Positions 25,593 to 36,935 of a stretch of 64,000 nt of DNA are shown in pieces. The first letter of the stretch is position 1. Each line of letters begins with the position of its first letter. The notes beneath the pieces are model-generated. The model was not told the DNA's origin, searched no databases, and saw only the letters and a list, made by a program, of their open reading frames with translations. The DNA is from Megalobrama amblycephala (taxonomy: Eukaryota; Chordata; Actinopteri; Cypriniformes; Xenocyprididae), in contig NC_063049.1 in assembly GCF_018812025.1 (NCBI RefSeq), positions 39,037,845-39,101,844 of the forward strand. The letters run 5' to 3'. The position numbers and the translations under genes were made by a program.

Positions 25593-25951
25593 TAAATAAA
25601 TTCTGCTATCGGACAAAAATCAAAATGTATTCTGAATAAAATACTCTGTTAGCATTCAAAATGACCACAGAGTGACAAGCTTCTGAATCCTGTCATAGAA
25701 AGTGACCGATTCAGTGCAATTGTTATTTTTCTCTTTCTAACATTTCTAATATAAAAATATAGACACATGAATAGTCTCAGGGTGAGACTCTATCGTAAAG
25801 TTTAAAAGCTGATTTATGGAATGAAATTGGAATTGTTTCCCAGTTTGATACTTCAACCAACAATTATTACTCAAGGATTATTAAAATGCACCAATCTGAC
25901 ACTGTACAGCACTGGATTCTTTCATGTGAGAGGATTATGGGTTACAACTTC

Positions 25952-26249
25952 TCAAGAGCTATTCTCAGACTCAATGGAGGCAGTAATACTGCATAAACAG
26001 AGATTGACTAAGGAGCAGGCAGGTTTGCAGCTGCACGGCCCGACTAAAAACAGTGACAGACTGCGATTACGAGTCTGCTGTAGGGGAGCTCGGTACACTG
26101 GCATCTGCATCTGGATCAAGTTGCGTTCCCCATCCTGCTGCCCTGGGGCAAACACACCATTAGTGCCAGTTGTTTGGAGCAGTAAAGCCTGCAGACTAGC
26201 AGCCATGATGTCAGCCTGCTGGGCTAAACTGGGCAGTCCATGCAACGGG
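25952..26249 (-). CDS. Candidate exon of an unidentified gene
   Basis: On the minus strand a pyrimidine-rich acceptor (GTTTTCTCTGTAG) precedes a frame open for 98 codons to TGA at 25952-25954. The first 60 codons look protein-like: PLHGLPSLAQQADIMAASLQ, then ALLLQTTGTNGVF, then GERNLIQMQMPVYRA. The later part looks less coding-like, so a donor may lie within it (for example near the CGCAGTCTGT motif) or this is a terminal exon. No named family comes to mind. Repeats are absent from this island. Alternative: a conserved noncoding element that happens to be open. Confidence 0.35.
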
Positions 26250-26932
26250 CTACAGAGAAAACAAAACAAAAATGTCAAACAATATGCTCCATCACCCAGT
26301 AACTCAACAGAATGGAATGGCCCGATATTCCCAAAGGAAGTCTGGACTTTGATACGGCCGGATCAAAAACCTGTTTGCCGATCCAGAAGGTCTGGAGAGA
26401 AATGAAAGTATATCAAGCCGTCCACCTTCAAATGAGGACCAATGAGATCTCAGAGCCTCAGGCAAAAGCTTCTGAGGTACCGAAATAAATACAAGCCCAG
26501 AGCGCTAGAGCGATATTCATCATTACTGGCAAATCAGCCGTTCCATTTCATGTGGCCCCTGGGACGAGGGCGGCAAGCTGACAATCAAACAGCTGCATTC
26601 GATGGCGCAAGCTCCGGGACTGAGCACAAGCATTCGCAAATGGCGTGGAATGGGATAGCTGGGAGTAAAGGGTTGAATGAGTGGAGAAACACCCTGCTGC
26701 ACCAAACGAGTACAAGGACCTGAATGAACTAGAAAACATAAACAAAATCTTTGGTCGCTAAATAATTTCTTTAAAAGGTAAAGTGTGCATACTTTTTCTC
26801 TCAATGTTATCATAATTCCATACCAGTTTAGTATGCAGAGACAACAACTTTAAGTAAGACTTTTTTTTATGCATGTCCGGTCAGGCCAGTAGCTCAGATT
26901 TCTACTTGCTTTGCCGACATTTTCACTGGCTC
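26250..26932. other. Repeat-poor island
   Basis: 26400-26720 is GC-richer and open in several frames on both strands, so the frames cannot be told apart. No splice pair is convincing. Candidate conserved noncoding DNA. Confidence 0.3.
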
Positions 26933-26940
26933 TACCACCA

Positions 26941-27411
26941 TGTGGGCTTGAAATTAACTTATATTTTATATATGATATATTTTTTTTGCTCACCAGCCAC
27001 TGCGGCTAGTGTTTTTCCAAAGTTACTAGCCACTCAGCATTTTCACTGGCTATGAGGATACCATGGGGAAAAACTGCCATTTATATATTTTTAATATTAT
27101 CTCATATTTTGATAGCAGATATTAGGCTGCTGTCACTTTAAAACATGATGCAGGGATCCATTATACTGTTACACATGTGTTTTCTTTCTCAACTGTTTCA
27201 GTTCACTTACAACATAACTGACTGTGTTTACAATGTCAAGACCGGCATTTTGACATTTTTTTGTGTGTATTTGACTGTTAAAGCGCAATGAGCAGTTAAT
27301 TTAATACTCAATTTAGTACTGAGATTCGGCTTTATGTACGCGCACTTTGGATGTGAGCACAAAATCTGCGAGAAAAACTATGCGCAAACTCATGCAGAAA
27401 TTCAAGCCCTG
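26941..27411. mobile_element. hAT-like element with 8-bp duplication
   Basis: 471 bp. Ends GGGCTTGAAATTAACTT (left) and, reversed, CAGGGCTTGAATTTCTG (right). Flanks TACCACCA (26933-26940) and TAACACCA (27412-27419) match at 7 of 8. Interior contains ACTAGCCACTCAGCATTTTC near 27026, a pattern I recognise from cyprinid hAT MITEs. No transposase. Confidence 0.7.
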
Positions 27412-27419
27412 TAACACCA

Positions 27420-28675
27420 ACAATATTTATCCGGAGCAAAAATCTATATTCGAAAAATCTATATTTCTGACAGCACTACATTGCATTTAGTTTATTATTT
27501 TTAGATGCCTTTTTAAAAGACTGCAGTTGAAAAATGAATATATAAAATTCACACAATATACAAAATAAAAATGTAACATTTTTCATTTATATTTACAATT
27601 GTAAATGTCTCATTTTAAATGCATTTAAAATTTGCTTATTTAAAACAATTATTTTCACATATTTTGACATTTTTTTTAACCATCAAATATTATGTTTTCT
27701 TTACAAAGAAGATTTGCAATAAAACTTGGAAATTCTAAAATTATACAGGAAACTTAGCAAGTCATAACTATGCATCATAAACCAGCAAGATTTTTCAGGC
27801 TAAACTTACAGCCAAATGTCACATAAAACCAAATGTTTAAGTTTGCAAAGCATAAAAATGTACTAAACACAATTAAGAAAAAGTAAGACATAGCTCTGGG
27901 GAAAGTGACTGTTCAGAGAAAGGTTTCTAATGTGTCGTCATGTGTTTGCGTTGCAATGTGGTTGCTAAGACGTTCTGAGTGATTTCTAGCGAAAAATCTA
28001 TTTTATTTGTTTGTATGTTTGTTTTGCCATTTTATTGTTTCTCATCAAAAACTACATGATTCCAGGTATCAAAGTTGGTGTTATAGGTTTCAGTAGCACC
28101 AATAATGTGCTTTAAAAAACACCAAGTCCTGACTCCTGCACCAGTAGTGTCCAAATAGTTTCTCTGTGCAGATGTGAAGGAGGGGTTTGAGAAGAAAGTT
28201 CACATTCAGGCACACTGGGTAATGTCAACAGATGCTGAAGGAATTTGATGCGGAAGAAAATGCAGTGAGAGAGAGATCAGGGAATGACCTCTTCTGATGA
28301 GAAAAAACAGATTAGACTGATGCTGGCGATCCCCGGCTGAAATTGCTCTTTCGGACCAAAAGCGGATTAGTGGACGGGATGTGTGAGAGGTGACATCAGG
28401 CCTCCAAATCTCCAATCCAGCTCAGAGAATACAAAACTATTACATCAACCCTGGATTAGCAACACAGACCACCAACGGCGAAGTCTTTCTCCCTCTGAGA
28501 AGATCAGGAGTGAGATGATTGGCTAATGAGTGTTGTTTCTGTAATCTACTCATGTGGAGCAAAACACTGCTCTCAACACCATCACATAAAACAATATTTA
28601 GATTAATAAAATAAAAATATTTAGATAAAAACCTCTCAGTATTTCATGTAAATATTTCAATATACTCATACATAA
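27420..28675. other. AT-rich tract then repeat-poor island
   Basis: 27420-28130 is AT-rich and featureless. 28130-28560 is GC-richer without a clear frame (the minus frame 28206-28415 is short). No gene supported. Confidence 0.3.
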
Positions 28676-28988
28676 ACTGCTGTTCAAAAGTTTGGGGTCA
28701 GCAGGATGTTTTTTTAAAGAAGTCTCTTATGCTCACCAAGGCACCATTTGTTTGATCAAAAATACAATAAAACAAGTAATATTGTGAAATATTAATACAA
28801 TTCAAAATAACCATTTTTTATTTGAATATATTTTAAAACATAATTGATTCCTGTGATGCAAAGCTGAATTTTAATCATTACCCCAGTCTTCAGTGTCACA
28901 TGATCCTTCAGAAATCATTCTAATATGCTGATTTGGTGCTCAAGAAACATTTATTATTATCAATGTTGAAAACAGTTGTGCTGCTTAA
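28676..28988. repeat. Palindromic-family MITE, split by a TTAA insertion
   Basis: Begins CTGCTGTTCAAAAGTTTGGG near 28678 and runs to GTTGTGCTGCTTAA at 28988. It resumes TTAATATTTTTGAG at 29712, so another element inserted at a TTAA in this copy. Confidence 0.75.
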
Positions 28989-29711
28989 AGGATTAGTTCA
29001 CTTTCAAATTAAATTTTCCTGATAATTTACTTACCCCCATGTCATCCAAGATGTTGATGTCTTTCTTTCTTCAGTCGAAAAGAAATTAAGATTTTTGATG
29101 AAAACATTTCAGGATTATTCTCCATATAGTGGACTTCAATGGAGCCAAAACTTCCATACGTTTTAACAATAAATGCTCATCTTGAACTAGCTCTCTTCTT
29201 CTTCTTCTCTATTAGAATTGCAGCAGTGTAGACACTGCTAAGTGTATTACTGCCCTCCACAGGTTAAAGTTTGAACTAATTGTTATATACTTGCACTAGC
29301 ATATTGTATGACAATTTAGTTCAAACTTTGACCTGTGGAGGACAGTAATACACTTAGCAGTGTCTACACTGCCGCAATTCTAATAGAGAAGAAGAAGAGA
29401 GCTAGTTCAAGATGAGCATTTATGGTTAAAACTTACAGAAGTTTTTTTTTTTTTTTTTTTTTTTTAGAAAATGAGCAATGGTTTCTCTAGATAAGACCCT
29501 TATTTCTCGTCTGGCATCGCTGTAAACTGTAATTTTGACCTTCAACCGTTTGGGCTCCATTGGAGTCCACTATATGGAGAAAAATCCTGGAATGTTTTCA
29601 TCAAAAACCTTGATTTCTTTTCGACTGAAGAAAGAAAGACATGAACATCTTGGATAACATGGGGGTGAGTAAATTATCAGGATATTTTAATTTAAAAAGT
29701 GAACTAATCCT
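28989..29711. mobile_element. Palindromic TTAA-flanked element nested in a MITE
   Basis: 723 bp, TTAA at 28985-28988 and 29712-29715. Left end AGGATTAGTTCACTTTCAAA, right end reversed AGGATTAGTTCACTTTTTAA. Long inverted arms run inward: CATGTCATCCAAGATGTT against AACATCTTGGATAACATG, and a central pair near 29186-29410 around ATTCTAATAGAGAAGAAGAA. The right arm has an extra segment of about 110 bp including a T run (29436-29465). Confidence 0.8.
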
Positions 29712-29739
29712 TTAATATTTTTGAGTATTATCATCATTA

Positions 29740-30390
29740 ATGGATGTAACTATTAAAAAAAGGTGCAAAAAGGTTGATTGTCTATTGTCAATAGTTTATC
29801 AATTTATGAAGCAGAGCTCAAACAGAATAGACTGGGTAAACCCAGCCTGATCTGCTGGCGATTTCATTTCGCCCGGCAACTCAGTCTGGAAACCCGTACA
29901 TTCATTTCTACTGCTTCTGTTACACTTTTGCGGGAACCAATCACAGACTGGCTTATCCACCTTGCTCGCTATTGGCGGGTATAACACGAAGCAACGGCAA
30001 GCACGACCGTCAATCCAATTCCTTTTAACCTCTCGACGATGCTAAATGACTTCTTTAGTTTAGCAAACAAATCGCTCGAGTGGGTGTAAATATCACTCAC
30101 TTTCATGTTTTTTTTGCACAACCTGCAAAAATCGCTCGATGCCATTGCTGCTTCTGCAAACCGCTGATCAATGCTACAAACCAATACAAACTAAACCTGT
30201 CTGGAGTTTTCGCGTCGCTCTGCAAAGTTACGTCACCCGGATCGTTGATCCGATTGGTTGAAGGACTATCCAATTGCGTGAATAATGCTCGTTAATCACG
30301 CCTCTTGTGCAGTAGAAAATACATACAGACTCTCCAGACCAATGTTCAATTTTAAATCGAGCTTGGTCTGGTGATAGCCAGACAACAAAC
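29740..30390. repeat. CpG-bearing repeat, possible MITE
   Basis: 29829-30385 starts near CTGGGTAAACCCAGCCTG and ends near GGTCTGGTGATAGCCAGAC; the ends are loosely inverted. It is GC-richer than its surroundings and I recognise the GTCTGGCTATCACCAGAC end from cyprinid repeats. Target duplication not resolved. Confidence 0.35.
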
Positions 30391-30784
30391 AGAAGTCACT
30401 TTCAAACCAAATTGCTTTACGTTGTCCGCAAGATTAATTTGAACCTGTTGCGAAATCTGCGTGTAGAAATCTTTCACCCTCACACAAAATTCCCAATCGT
30501 GGCGATTCCTATTGAATTGTCTGGATTACAACCACATCATTAATTGCTGTAAAATCCCTGTAATGACCTCTCATCACTCATTGCTTTACTAACTCAATGG
30601 CTCACAGAATGAAGCAGTACAAATACTGAGTGCTCATCTGTCTAGCAGATGATTCAATGAAAAGAAACCGTCTGAAACTCTTTGACCTTATCCTCTGCGA
30701 ACACAAAAAGGAAAATATAAGCAGAAAGAGAGAAGAGGAAAGATAAAGGAAGAGAGGGAGCCAGGGAGAAGCAGCACAGCTTAC

Positions 30785-30948
30785 AATTTTTTCCAAGAAT
30801 AATCAAACTCCTCCTCGAGCTGACAGTTGGACAAGGCGGCCTTGGCAAAGTCGAGGGGACAGATATTTGAGTGCGAATCAAAAAGCTGCTCAAAAGCCTT
30901 TTCTGGCATCTCAAGGCTGATTCTCAACCATCGAAGCTCAATCACGTG
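30785..30948 (-). CDS. Candidate exon of an unidentified gene
   Basis: Minus-strand frame open for about 55 codons: RISLEMPEKAFEQLFDSHSN, then ICPLDFAKAALSNCQLEEEF, then DYSWKK. Third positions favour G/C (CTC GAC TTT GCC AAG GCC GCC), as in fish exons. A pyrimidine-rich CTGCTACAG acceptor lies at 30955-30968 on the minus strand, but it is followed by an in-frame TAG, so the splice point would have to be the next AG. At the other end GTAAGC (30784-30779) is a possible donor, overlapping a TAA stop in the same frame. Either an internal exon or the end of a protein; I do not recognise it. Confidence 0.35.
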
Positions 30949-31146
30949 CTATTCCTGTAGCAGAGAAACACTATCCTCCTTTACAGAGAAAAACGGGTTT
31001 GTAATGGCACATATCTGGATCACAAAAGGTTTATTTACAGACAGACGTAATTGAAACCGGAGCGGAGCTGATTCCATAGTGTTTATCTTGTTCTGAGAGG
31101 GGTAACCTTAGATGAAAAGCACTGAAAGGCCACAAAGAGCTCTTAC

Positions 31147-31290
31147 CTGGGCGGCTGTGGGAACTCATTGTGGCAGCGACGGCTCTTTCTGAAGTGACTG
31201 GTTTGATAATAAGAGGAGTGTGTCCTGGCAGATGAGGATGTGAGAAACACCTCACGGCTCCTCTGGGACACGTTGGCTGGTCACCATCCA
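31147..31290 (-). CDS. Candidate 144-nt phase 1-1 exon, unidentified gene
   Basis: Minus strand. The acceptor TCTTTCCATTCAACAG and the donor CCCAG/GTAAGAG both fit consensus. The enclosed 144 nt are open in the frame DGDQPTCPRGAVRCFSHPHL, then PGHTPLIIKPVTSERAVAAT, then MSSHSRP. It starts and ends in phase 1, so it can be included or skipped without changing frame. It lies about 200 bp upstream of the next candidate exon, though their phases do not join directly. No family recognised. Confidence 0.4.
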
Positions 31291-31574
31291 CTGTTGAATG
31301 GAAAGACGAGTCAAAGAGATGCGGGACAGGAAAGAAAGGACAATCTCAGAAACTCATAGCGCCCCCTCTGGCCGTAATCCAGCTTTGCGTGTTGGTTCCT
31401 CTTCGCTTGATAGGCTTGAACTGTCAAAAGAGAAGAAAAAAAAAAGAAGAAATTATGTAATGGCTGCGTTTCAATATCTAATGAGCCGCTTTGCTGTCTG
31501 TTGCCTACATATTAGGCAGCATCTTGAATTGAAATATAACCTTGAAAGTGATTTGGAAAGCTCAACATACAATA
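31291..31574. other. Unassigned
   Basis: Frame 31298-31618 (plus) runs into the following repeat and is unsupported. No other signal seen. Confidence 0.3.
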
Positions 31575-32300
31575 GGGGCTTTCGCTTCACGAGTTACTTA
31601 GTTAGAATTTACTTGTAGGAACTAGCCACCAAGGCGTTTCCTCAAGAACTAAATCTTTCCCTAGCGCCATTTTCCTAGTTGCATTCGCACCACCAGTAGG
31701 AACTCTGAAGCAACAACTTGTTGTTGTGACATTTATTTTGACGGCGCTAAGAACGCCAAAGCCATTCTCTGTCTTCGTTAGTTTACGATCTGTTTGACAG
31801 TCCTGTCTAATACATTATTAGATAGAACAGTTAAACAAATAATTAAACAGTACATGAAAAAGTATTAGCATTTGCCGTGCGGTTGATGGCCAAGTCGCTA
31901 GCTGAGCGGAAATACATAATCATGTTCCGCTTCCCCTCAAAGTCGTGTTGGATTTTCACCTTAGCATAAAGGTTGAGAGGTCCATCTATCACTGTTTTCC
32001 ATGTTTGTAGTGTTAGTTTGTGGAGTAAATATATAGGCTATAATCTGTGGGTGTACACAGCTTTTTTTTAAATGGCGGGGGCTAATGTTTCACATGCATT
32101 CAGCCAATCAGCGTACCTTTACGTCGCTGGTAGTTCCTAGGTTAGATCCTACTCTGAAGTAGGAGCTAATTTAGTTCCCCCAAAAGGCATTCCTAGAACT
32201 AAAGTCGTTCCTTGTTCCTGCAGTGCAAACGCCAAAAAGCGGGTGCTTCCGCCATTAGTTCTAAGGACTATGAAAACGTTCCTCTAGTTCGAAAGCCCCT
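31575..32300. mobile_element. Non-autonomous DNA element with GGGGCTTTCG ends
   Basis: Left end GGGGCTTTCGCTTCACGAG, right end reversed AGGGGCTTTCGAACTAGAGG. Subterminal words such as GTTCCTAGGTTAGATCCTAC and TTAGTTCCCCCAAAAGG recur. About 726 bp, no transposase. The target duplication is not clear. Possibly PIF/Harbinger-like, which is an inference from length and end form. Confidence 0.5.
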
Positions 32301-32951
32301 AATTAGCACAACATATGAATAGCTTATCAGAAGATGAGCACATTATAGGATTACCTTCAGTGTAACACATGCAATGTTATCTTAGCGTTTGGTCAACGGG
32401 AAGGGCTTATAACGTTCCCTATGTAGGCAGCTCACTAGGTTTTGTAACAGAGCCAGAGATGAAGTGCACGTCACTCAAGTGGGCTTTTCCTCTACGGAGT
32501 ACATACGTGACAAAGGCCAGAGCAGAAGGACACCGTGACACATTTTTGACACGCGGCGGGGCGGGTGTAAACCACCCTTTACCAATCTGCCACGCTGACA
32601 CATTCCCTCCCAGCCTGCCATATTTGCTGTCACAAAGCTTAACTGTGCTGACAATAACAATCACATCAAGCAGACATAACGCAGCTCGCCCCACAATAAG
32701 CGTGTGTACATTTCTCCTTATGTCCACCTGGAACAAAGGAACCTGTCTGTCAGCATAACAACAGTATCTGGAGCAGTCTAGCACACAGCAGGACTTCACA
32801 GCTTAGCCATGTTATGTAATCATAAACATCAGCTGTTCCAAGAGGAATGAGGCCTAGTGTAAAGGAAAATCACTCCGTCTGTGAGGGTGAGCTTACCTGT
32901 TTCTGGCAAGTAGTGCTGGGTAAGGCTAAGGGAATCTGAGAGAATTTCTAA
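32301..32951. other. Repeat-poor island, candidate regulatory DNA
   Basis: 32400-32800 is GC-richer. A minus frame (32419-32799, 126 codons) is open but cysteine-rich and irregular, without splice signals that I trust. Contains GACAATAACAATCACATCA near 32650, a SOX-like word. Confidence 0.3.
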
Positions 32952-32954
32952 TTT

Positions 32955-33800
32955 AAAGGGTTAGCTCACCCAAAAGTTAAAATAATCCCATAATTTACTC
33001 ACCCTCAAGCCATCCTAGGTGCATATGACTTTCTTCTTTCAGCCAAACACAATCGGAGTAATATTACAAATATCCTGATTCTTCCAAGCTTTACAATGGG
33101 AGTAAATGTCACCAGATATTTTGAAGCCCAAAAAAGTGCATCCATCTATCATAAAAGTAATCCAAACGGCTCCAGGAGGTTAATAAAGGCCTTCCAAAGT
33201 GAAGCAATGGGTTTTTGTAAGAAAAATATCCATATTAAAAATATATAATCACTGACTTTTGGTAAGTCGAGTTCTAGCGGGAGAGTTACCTCTGACCCGA
33301 CGTATGATGTAGGATGTAGGATGTAGGAGTAGCGTAAGCTTAGGTGAGAGTACACACCTCTCGCGGTTCAAACAAATAGGGATGGGCAACAAACTCAAGC
33401 TCCACTTCTCCAGATCCAGGGGGTGGAGATGGGTAGGTTTAGGGATATGTAAATTGGGAGAAGTTGGATCCAGATCCAGGGGGTGGAGATGAGTAGGTTT
33501 AGATCCAGGGGGCAGAGACGGGTAGGTTTAGGGATATGTAAGGTGGGAGGAGTTTGATCTGGATCCAATCTCACCCACTGGATCTCGTGTTCTGCAGTGA
33601 GGATCATCTCCCATCTTCTGTGTTTCCGCGTTCGTCAATACGTCATGCGTAAGGTCAGAGGTCACTCTTCCGCCAGAACTAGACTCATATACAGCTGTTA
33701 CCGGAAGCCAGTGATTATAGGTTATAAAGTTTTAAACATGGATATTTTTCTTACAAAAACCTATTGCTTCGCTTCAGAAGGTCTTTATTAACCACCACAT
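32955..33800. repeat. Foldback copy of the AGGGTTAGYTCACCC repeat
   Basis: Left arm 32955-33240 (AGGGTTAGCTCACCCAAAAG; GCATCCATCTATCATAAAAG; AAGAAAAATATCCATATT) and a shorter right arm at 33715-33795 (ATGGATATTTTTCTTACAAA, AGAAGGTCTTTATTAACC). The loop contains a minisatellite at 33410-33570. Confidence 0.65.
33410..33570. repeat. Minisatellite, ~35-60 bp unit
   Basis: Three partial units of ATCCAGGGGGTGGAGATGGG followed by TAGGTTTAGGGATATGTAA. The middle unit is shortened. Just upstream (33305-33330) is a 7-bp GTAGGAT triplet repeat. Confidence 0.7.
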
Positions 33801-33910
33801 GCCTCAAGTACACAACACAATAACAGTTCTCGGGTTCATATCGAATTGAACGGGATGAACATAATGACTTATTTTAATAAAATGCAAGTCAAGAACTGCT
33901 TAGAATCTGT

Positions 33911-34307
33911 AACTGCATCCGAAATCGAATACTTCCCTACTATATAGTTTGAGAAAAAACAATACATAGACAGAGTAGTCTGCCCAAATACACAGTGTTT
34001 GGGAAAAATAGTAGGATGACCTGTATGACCTACTACTTCCGCCGAGATTCCGAAGTGTGCATTCAATGGACACTTTACTATCCCATGAGGCCATAGGATT
34101 TATGAACTGAAGTGAAGCGACGCAACTGACGATGGTAGGTCACTTGACACTAACAACACGGCGGATGTAGTCCGAATTTCATTCATAACCCATCCATATT
34201 CATACTATATAAACGTACTATATAGACATTTTTAATGGCCGCAAGGTAAGTTCAAAATCAAATGCAGCATCTATTGAAATAGTATGCGATTACGAGCGCA
34301 CCGTGTG
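33911..34307. repeat. MITE-like repeat with GCATCCGAAATCG end
   Basis: Left end ACTGCATCCGAAATCGAATA; right end reversed GCTCGTAATCGCATACTATT. Two inner words ACTACTTCCGCCGA and ACTATATAGAC are typical of a cyprinid repeat I have seen often. Boundaries approximate. Confidence 0.45.
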
Positions 34308-34561
34308 AGCGAGTTCAAGACTGACTCATCTTCTAACAGATTCATTAAATTATGATGTCAGGCAAAAATGAAAGTTAGAGATAGGTTAGAGTTTGGTTAG
34401 GGTTTAATCAAAATTACACTTTTATTAAAGATTAAAGACAAACAATTTGTATTCCCTTTAGAATAACATGCACTGAAGGAATACAAGAAAATTTAATAAA
34501 AAACGTTAATTAAAAAACAGGGTCAATTTTAATTTTATTTTACCTTCAGCCATAAGATTTA

Positions 34562-35102
34562 CACTGCCCTCCAAAAGTTTGGAAACGCCCTAGAAAAGTA
34601 GGGTTTTTGGACAATATTGACATGAATTCTTTTTAATTTGTGATAATTTTGCACTGATAAGGGACAACACAAACTACAAAAACATATTTTATTACATAAA
34701 CAGTTTATACATAGAAAAAAACTTACATTTTCAATTCATCAAAATATCAACAATTAGCAGCTACCTGACCTAAACTGGGTTCTAATTGATTCATTGTATT
34801 CTAAACTTAATTGGCAATCAATTGTTGGAGCTATTAAGGTGTGCTGACCCAAAAATCTTTTACAAACCTGGGCCAAGTTTAAACCAGTAACCAGGCATCA
34901 CAGCTGGCAAAGGGGCATGTCTGACTTTGACATGTATATATGCCATTATTATGTAATCAAAATGAAAATTATTATTGCTAGTCTTCAATGATAATGTCAA
35001 GTTACTGTAATGTATTTGCACCAAAAAATGATAAGGATTTATGCTGATATCATCCAAAACCACACTTTGTCAGGGGTGTTTCCAAACTTTTGGAGGGCAG
35101 TG
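34562..35102. mobile_element. Tc1-like non-autonomous element, TA duplication
   Basis: 541 bp between TA at 34560-34561 and 35103-35104. Left CACTGCCCTCCAAAAGTTTG, right reversed CACTGCCCTCCAAAAGTTTG, both continuing GAAACRCCC. No transposase frame remains, so it is a deletion derivative. Confidence 0.85.
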
Positions 35103-35104
35103 TA

Positions 35105-36218
35105 TATGTTAGCAAATCACAGGTCATCATAAATTCTGAAAATGTATTGTACAGCACATGAAAAATTGGGATATGCACAGATTTTACTTTAGTGCTCTTC
35201 TAAATTCAGTCAAACCCATTTGAAAAAACATCACACAGGGCATGCCTGCTTCACATTTACACAAGACGACTCCAAACCACACATCTATGCCCTCAAAAAT
35301 CACAAACTGCAAGTACTCGATCCCAATTAAATGTGCCAAGAAAATGTGATTTAATCTTAGCAACTCCCAAAGCTGACGTGAATTTTTCCGCGCACACCAG
35401 GAAAAGGTGTTGCATCACAGGCCCCAGAATTACGCGCAGCATAATACTCTATAAATCTGTTTGTTTTAGAGAAGCACGTCTCTGCAGAGCCACACACATC
35501 TTTACGGGATGTCTGATTTTCCAGCTTTCCTCTCAAAGTAAGTATGGCTTCTCACTGGGGCCAGGTGGCGTGGATTACATGTACTGGAGGGAGTTTAGTT
35601 CCAGTTCCTCCGGCAGCCTTTTGCACTTGCTGTCATCACATGTCTCACATGGCGCCATTCCTGCCCCATGAGCGCAATAAACAAAGAGCGAAAGTGGACG
35701 TGCATGGACACAGTGGATAAGGATCTCAAGTAAACGTGAGAAAGCATGGGCGGAGACTCAAGCCACAATGACATATCTGTGCACAGAGTTGCAGGTAAAG
35801 TGTACAAAAAAAAAAAAAAAGTTAATTATAATATTTTTATCAATGCATATATTTAACGATTTTGGTTCTGATTCTGATTCCATTTAAGAATTCAGGTTCC
35901 TTAATTTTGTTTTTGTTTTTTGTATTTCAGAGGAGACAGAAACTAAAAAATTATTTCTCAACATTTTTTTCTACTTTTTTTTAAATTGAATTATCAACAT
36001 CAGTGAATATGTCAGGAATCGCTTCAACTGATTCAGTGAGTAAGTTGTTACTGATTCAAACTTAATTTATCTCAAATCTTTAGGGACAGAATGACTCTTT
36101 TAGATTTTTTTATTTAAGAATAATTTATAACACTAAAGTAGCTCAAAATGCACTAAGAATTATTACTGATATAATTGCTACTTTAGTTTAAAAAAGTTAA
36201 ATGTTAAAGGGACACAAT
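35105..36218. other. Repeat-poor region
   Basis: 35240-35700 is a GC-richer island. On the plus strand GTTTGTTTTAG/AGAAGC at 35458-35474 and CTCAAA/GTAAGTATGG near 35535 form an acceptor/donor pair around about 70 nt, but no frame stands out. 35806-35820 is an A run. The remainder is AT-rich. Confidence 0.25.
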
Positions 36219-36626
36219 AGCTGCGTTTCCACCACAGTTACTTTCTCCAGGAACTAGGGACTTTGGGGTGCAGGAATCAGGGTCTACATAAAGGTCTGGG
36301 TAAAAAATTTCCCCTCAGAAAGTCCCTGCTCACGAGGTAGTACTTTTTCAAAGTTCAGGAACTTTTGGGGGTTGAATATGCTGATTGGTTCACACAGCAT
36401 TTTGATTGGTTGACTCCACGCTGCATTTCATTTCAACCACCATTTTTAAAAGTCTGTTGTGGTTCATGCATTAAGAGTTGTTTGCTATTTGAAATCAACA
36501 ATGGAACCGACCGATGAATACTACAATGAGTTTCAACGAGGGACAGTGATGGAAACGCAGACAGCAACAGGTGGGAAAAAGGTTCCTGGGACAAACTGTT
36601 CTGGGTAATTTCGGTGGAAATGTGGC
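36219..36626. repeat. Non-autonomous element with GCGTTTCCACC end
   Basis: Left AGCTGCGTTTCCACCACAGT, right reversed AGCCACATTTCCACCGAAAT. Inside are repeated AGGAACT and GGAACTTT words. About 408 bp; resembles a cyprinid MITE. Target duplication unresolved. Confidence 0.5.
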
Positions 36627-36813
36627 TTTAGTAACTTTTTTTGTTCAAAATTAATCAATCCTTCCAAAACGCATTTTCGTCTTACCCTGTTTCACTATGG
36701 TAAGCCTGTTAGTGTTTAGACCGAGTGAGATGCTTTTTGCACAAAATTGCATACTTGTGTCACTCGTCCATGCGTGTCTCGTCATATCGCCAAAACGAGT
36801 AAGAAAGGTTGAC

Positions 36814-36935
36814 ATGGAGGAGCTGAATTTCAAACTTCTGGGGAATCACCTATTTAAAAAAAGAAACGCTGAACAGAGGCGCGACAGAGCTCGTAATAAA
36901 ACAAGAATGAAGATTGGCTTGGCTTTTCAGAGATG
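36814..36935 (+). CDS. Exon-like ORF of a multicopy cyprinid gene or transposon
   Basis: ATG at 36814 opens a 122-nt coding stretch: MEELNFKLLGNHLFKKRNAE, then QRRDRARNKTRMKIGLAFQR. It ends at AGATG/GTGAGTAC, a strong splice donor, and would leave an open codon in phase 2. I recall similar basic N-terminal exons in many repeated, uncharacterised cyprinid predicted proteins, so this is probably a mobile-element-related or multicopy gene exon, not a host single-copy gene. No following exon was found. No nuclease or DNA-binding motif visible in the fragment. Confidence 0.4.

Noticed and set aside
25821..26405. 194-codon plus-strand ORF
   Set aside because: Overlaps the better supported minus-strand frame 25952-26249 and is probably its antisense shadow.
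32419..32799. 126-codon minus-strand ORF
   Set aside because: Cysteine-rich and patternless; several overlapping frames are equally open.
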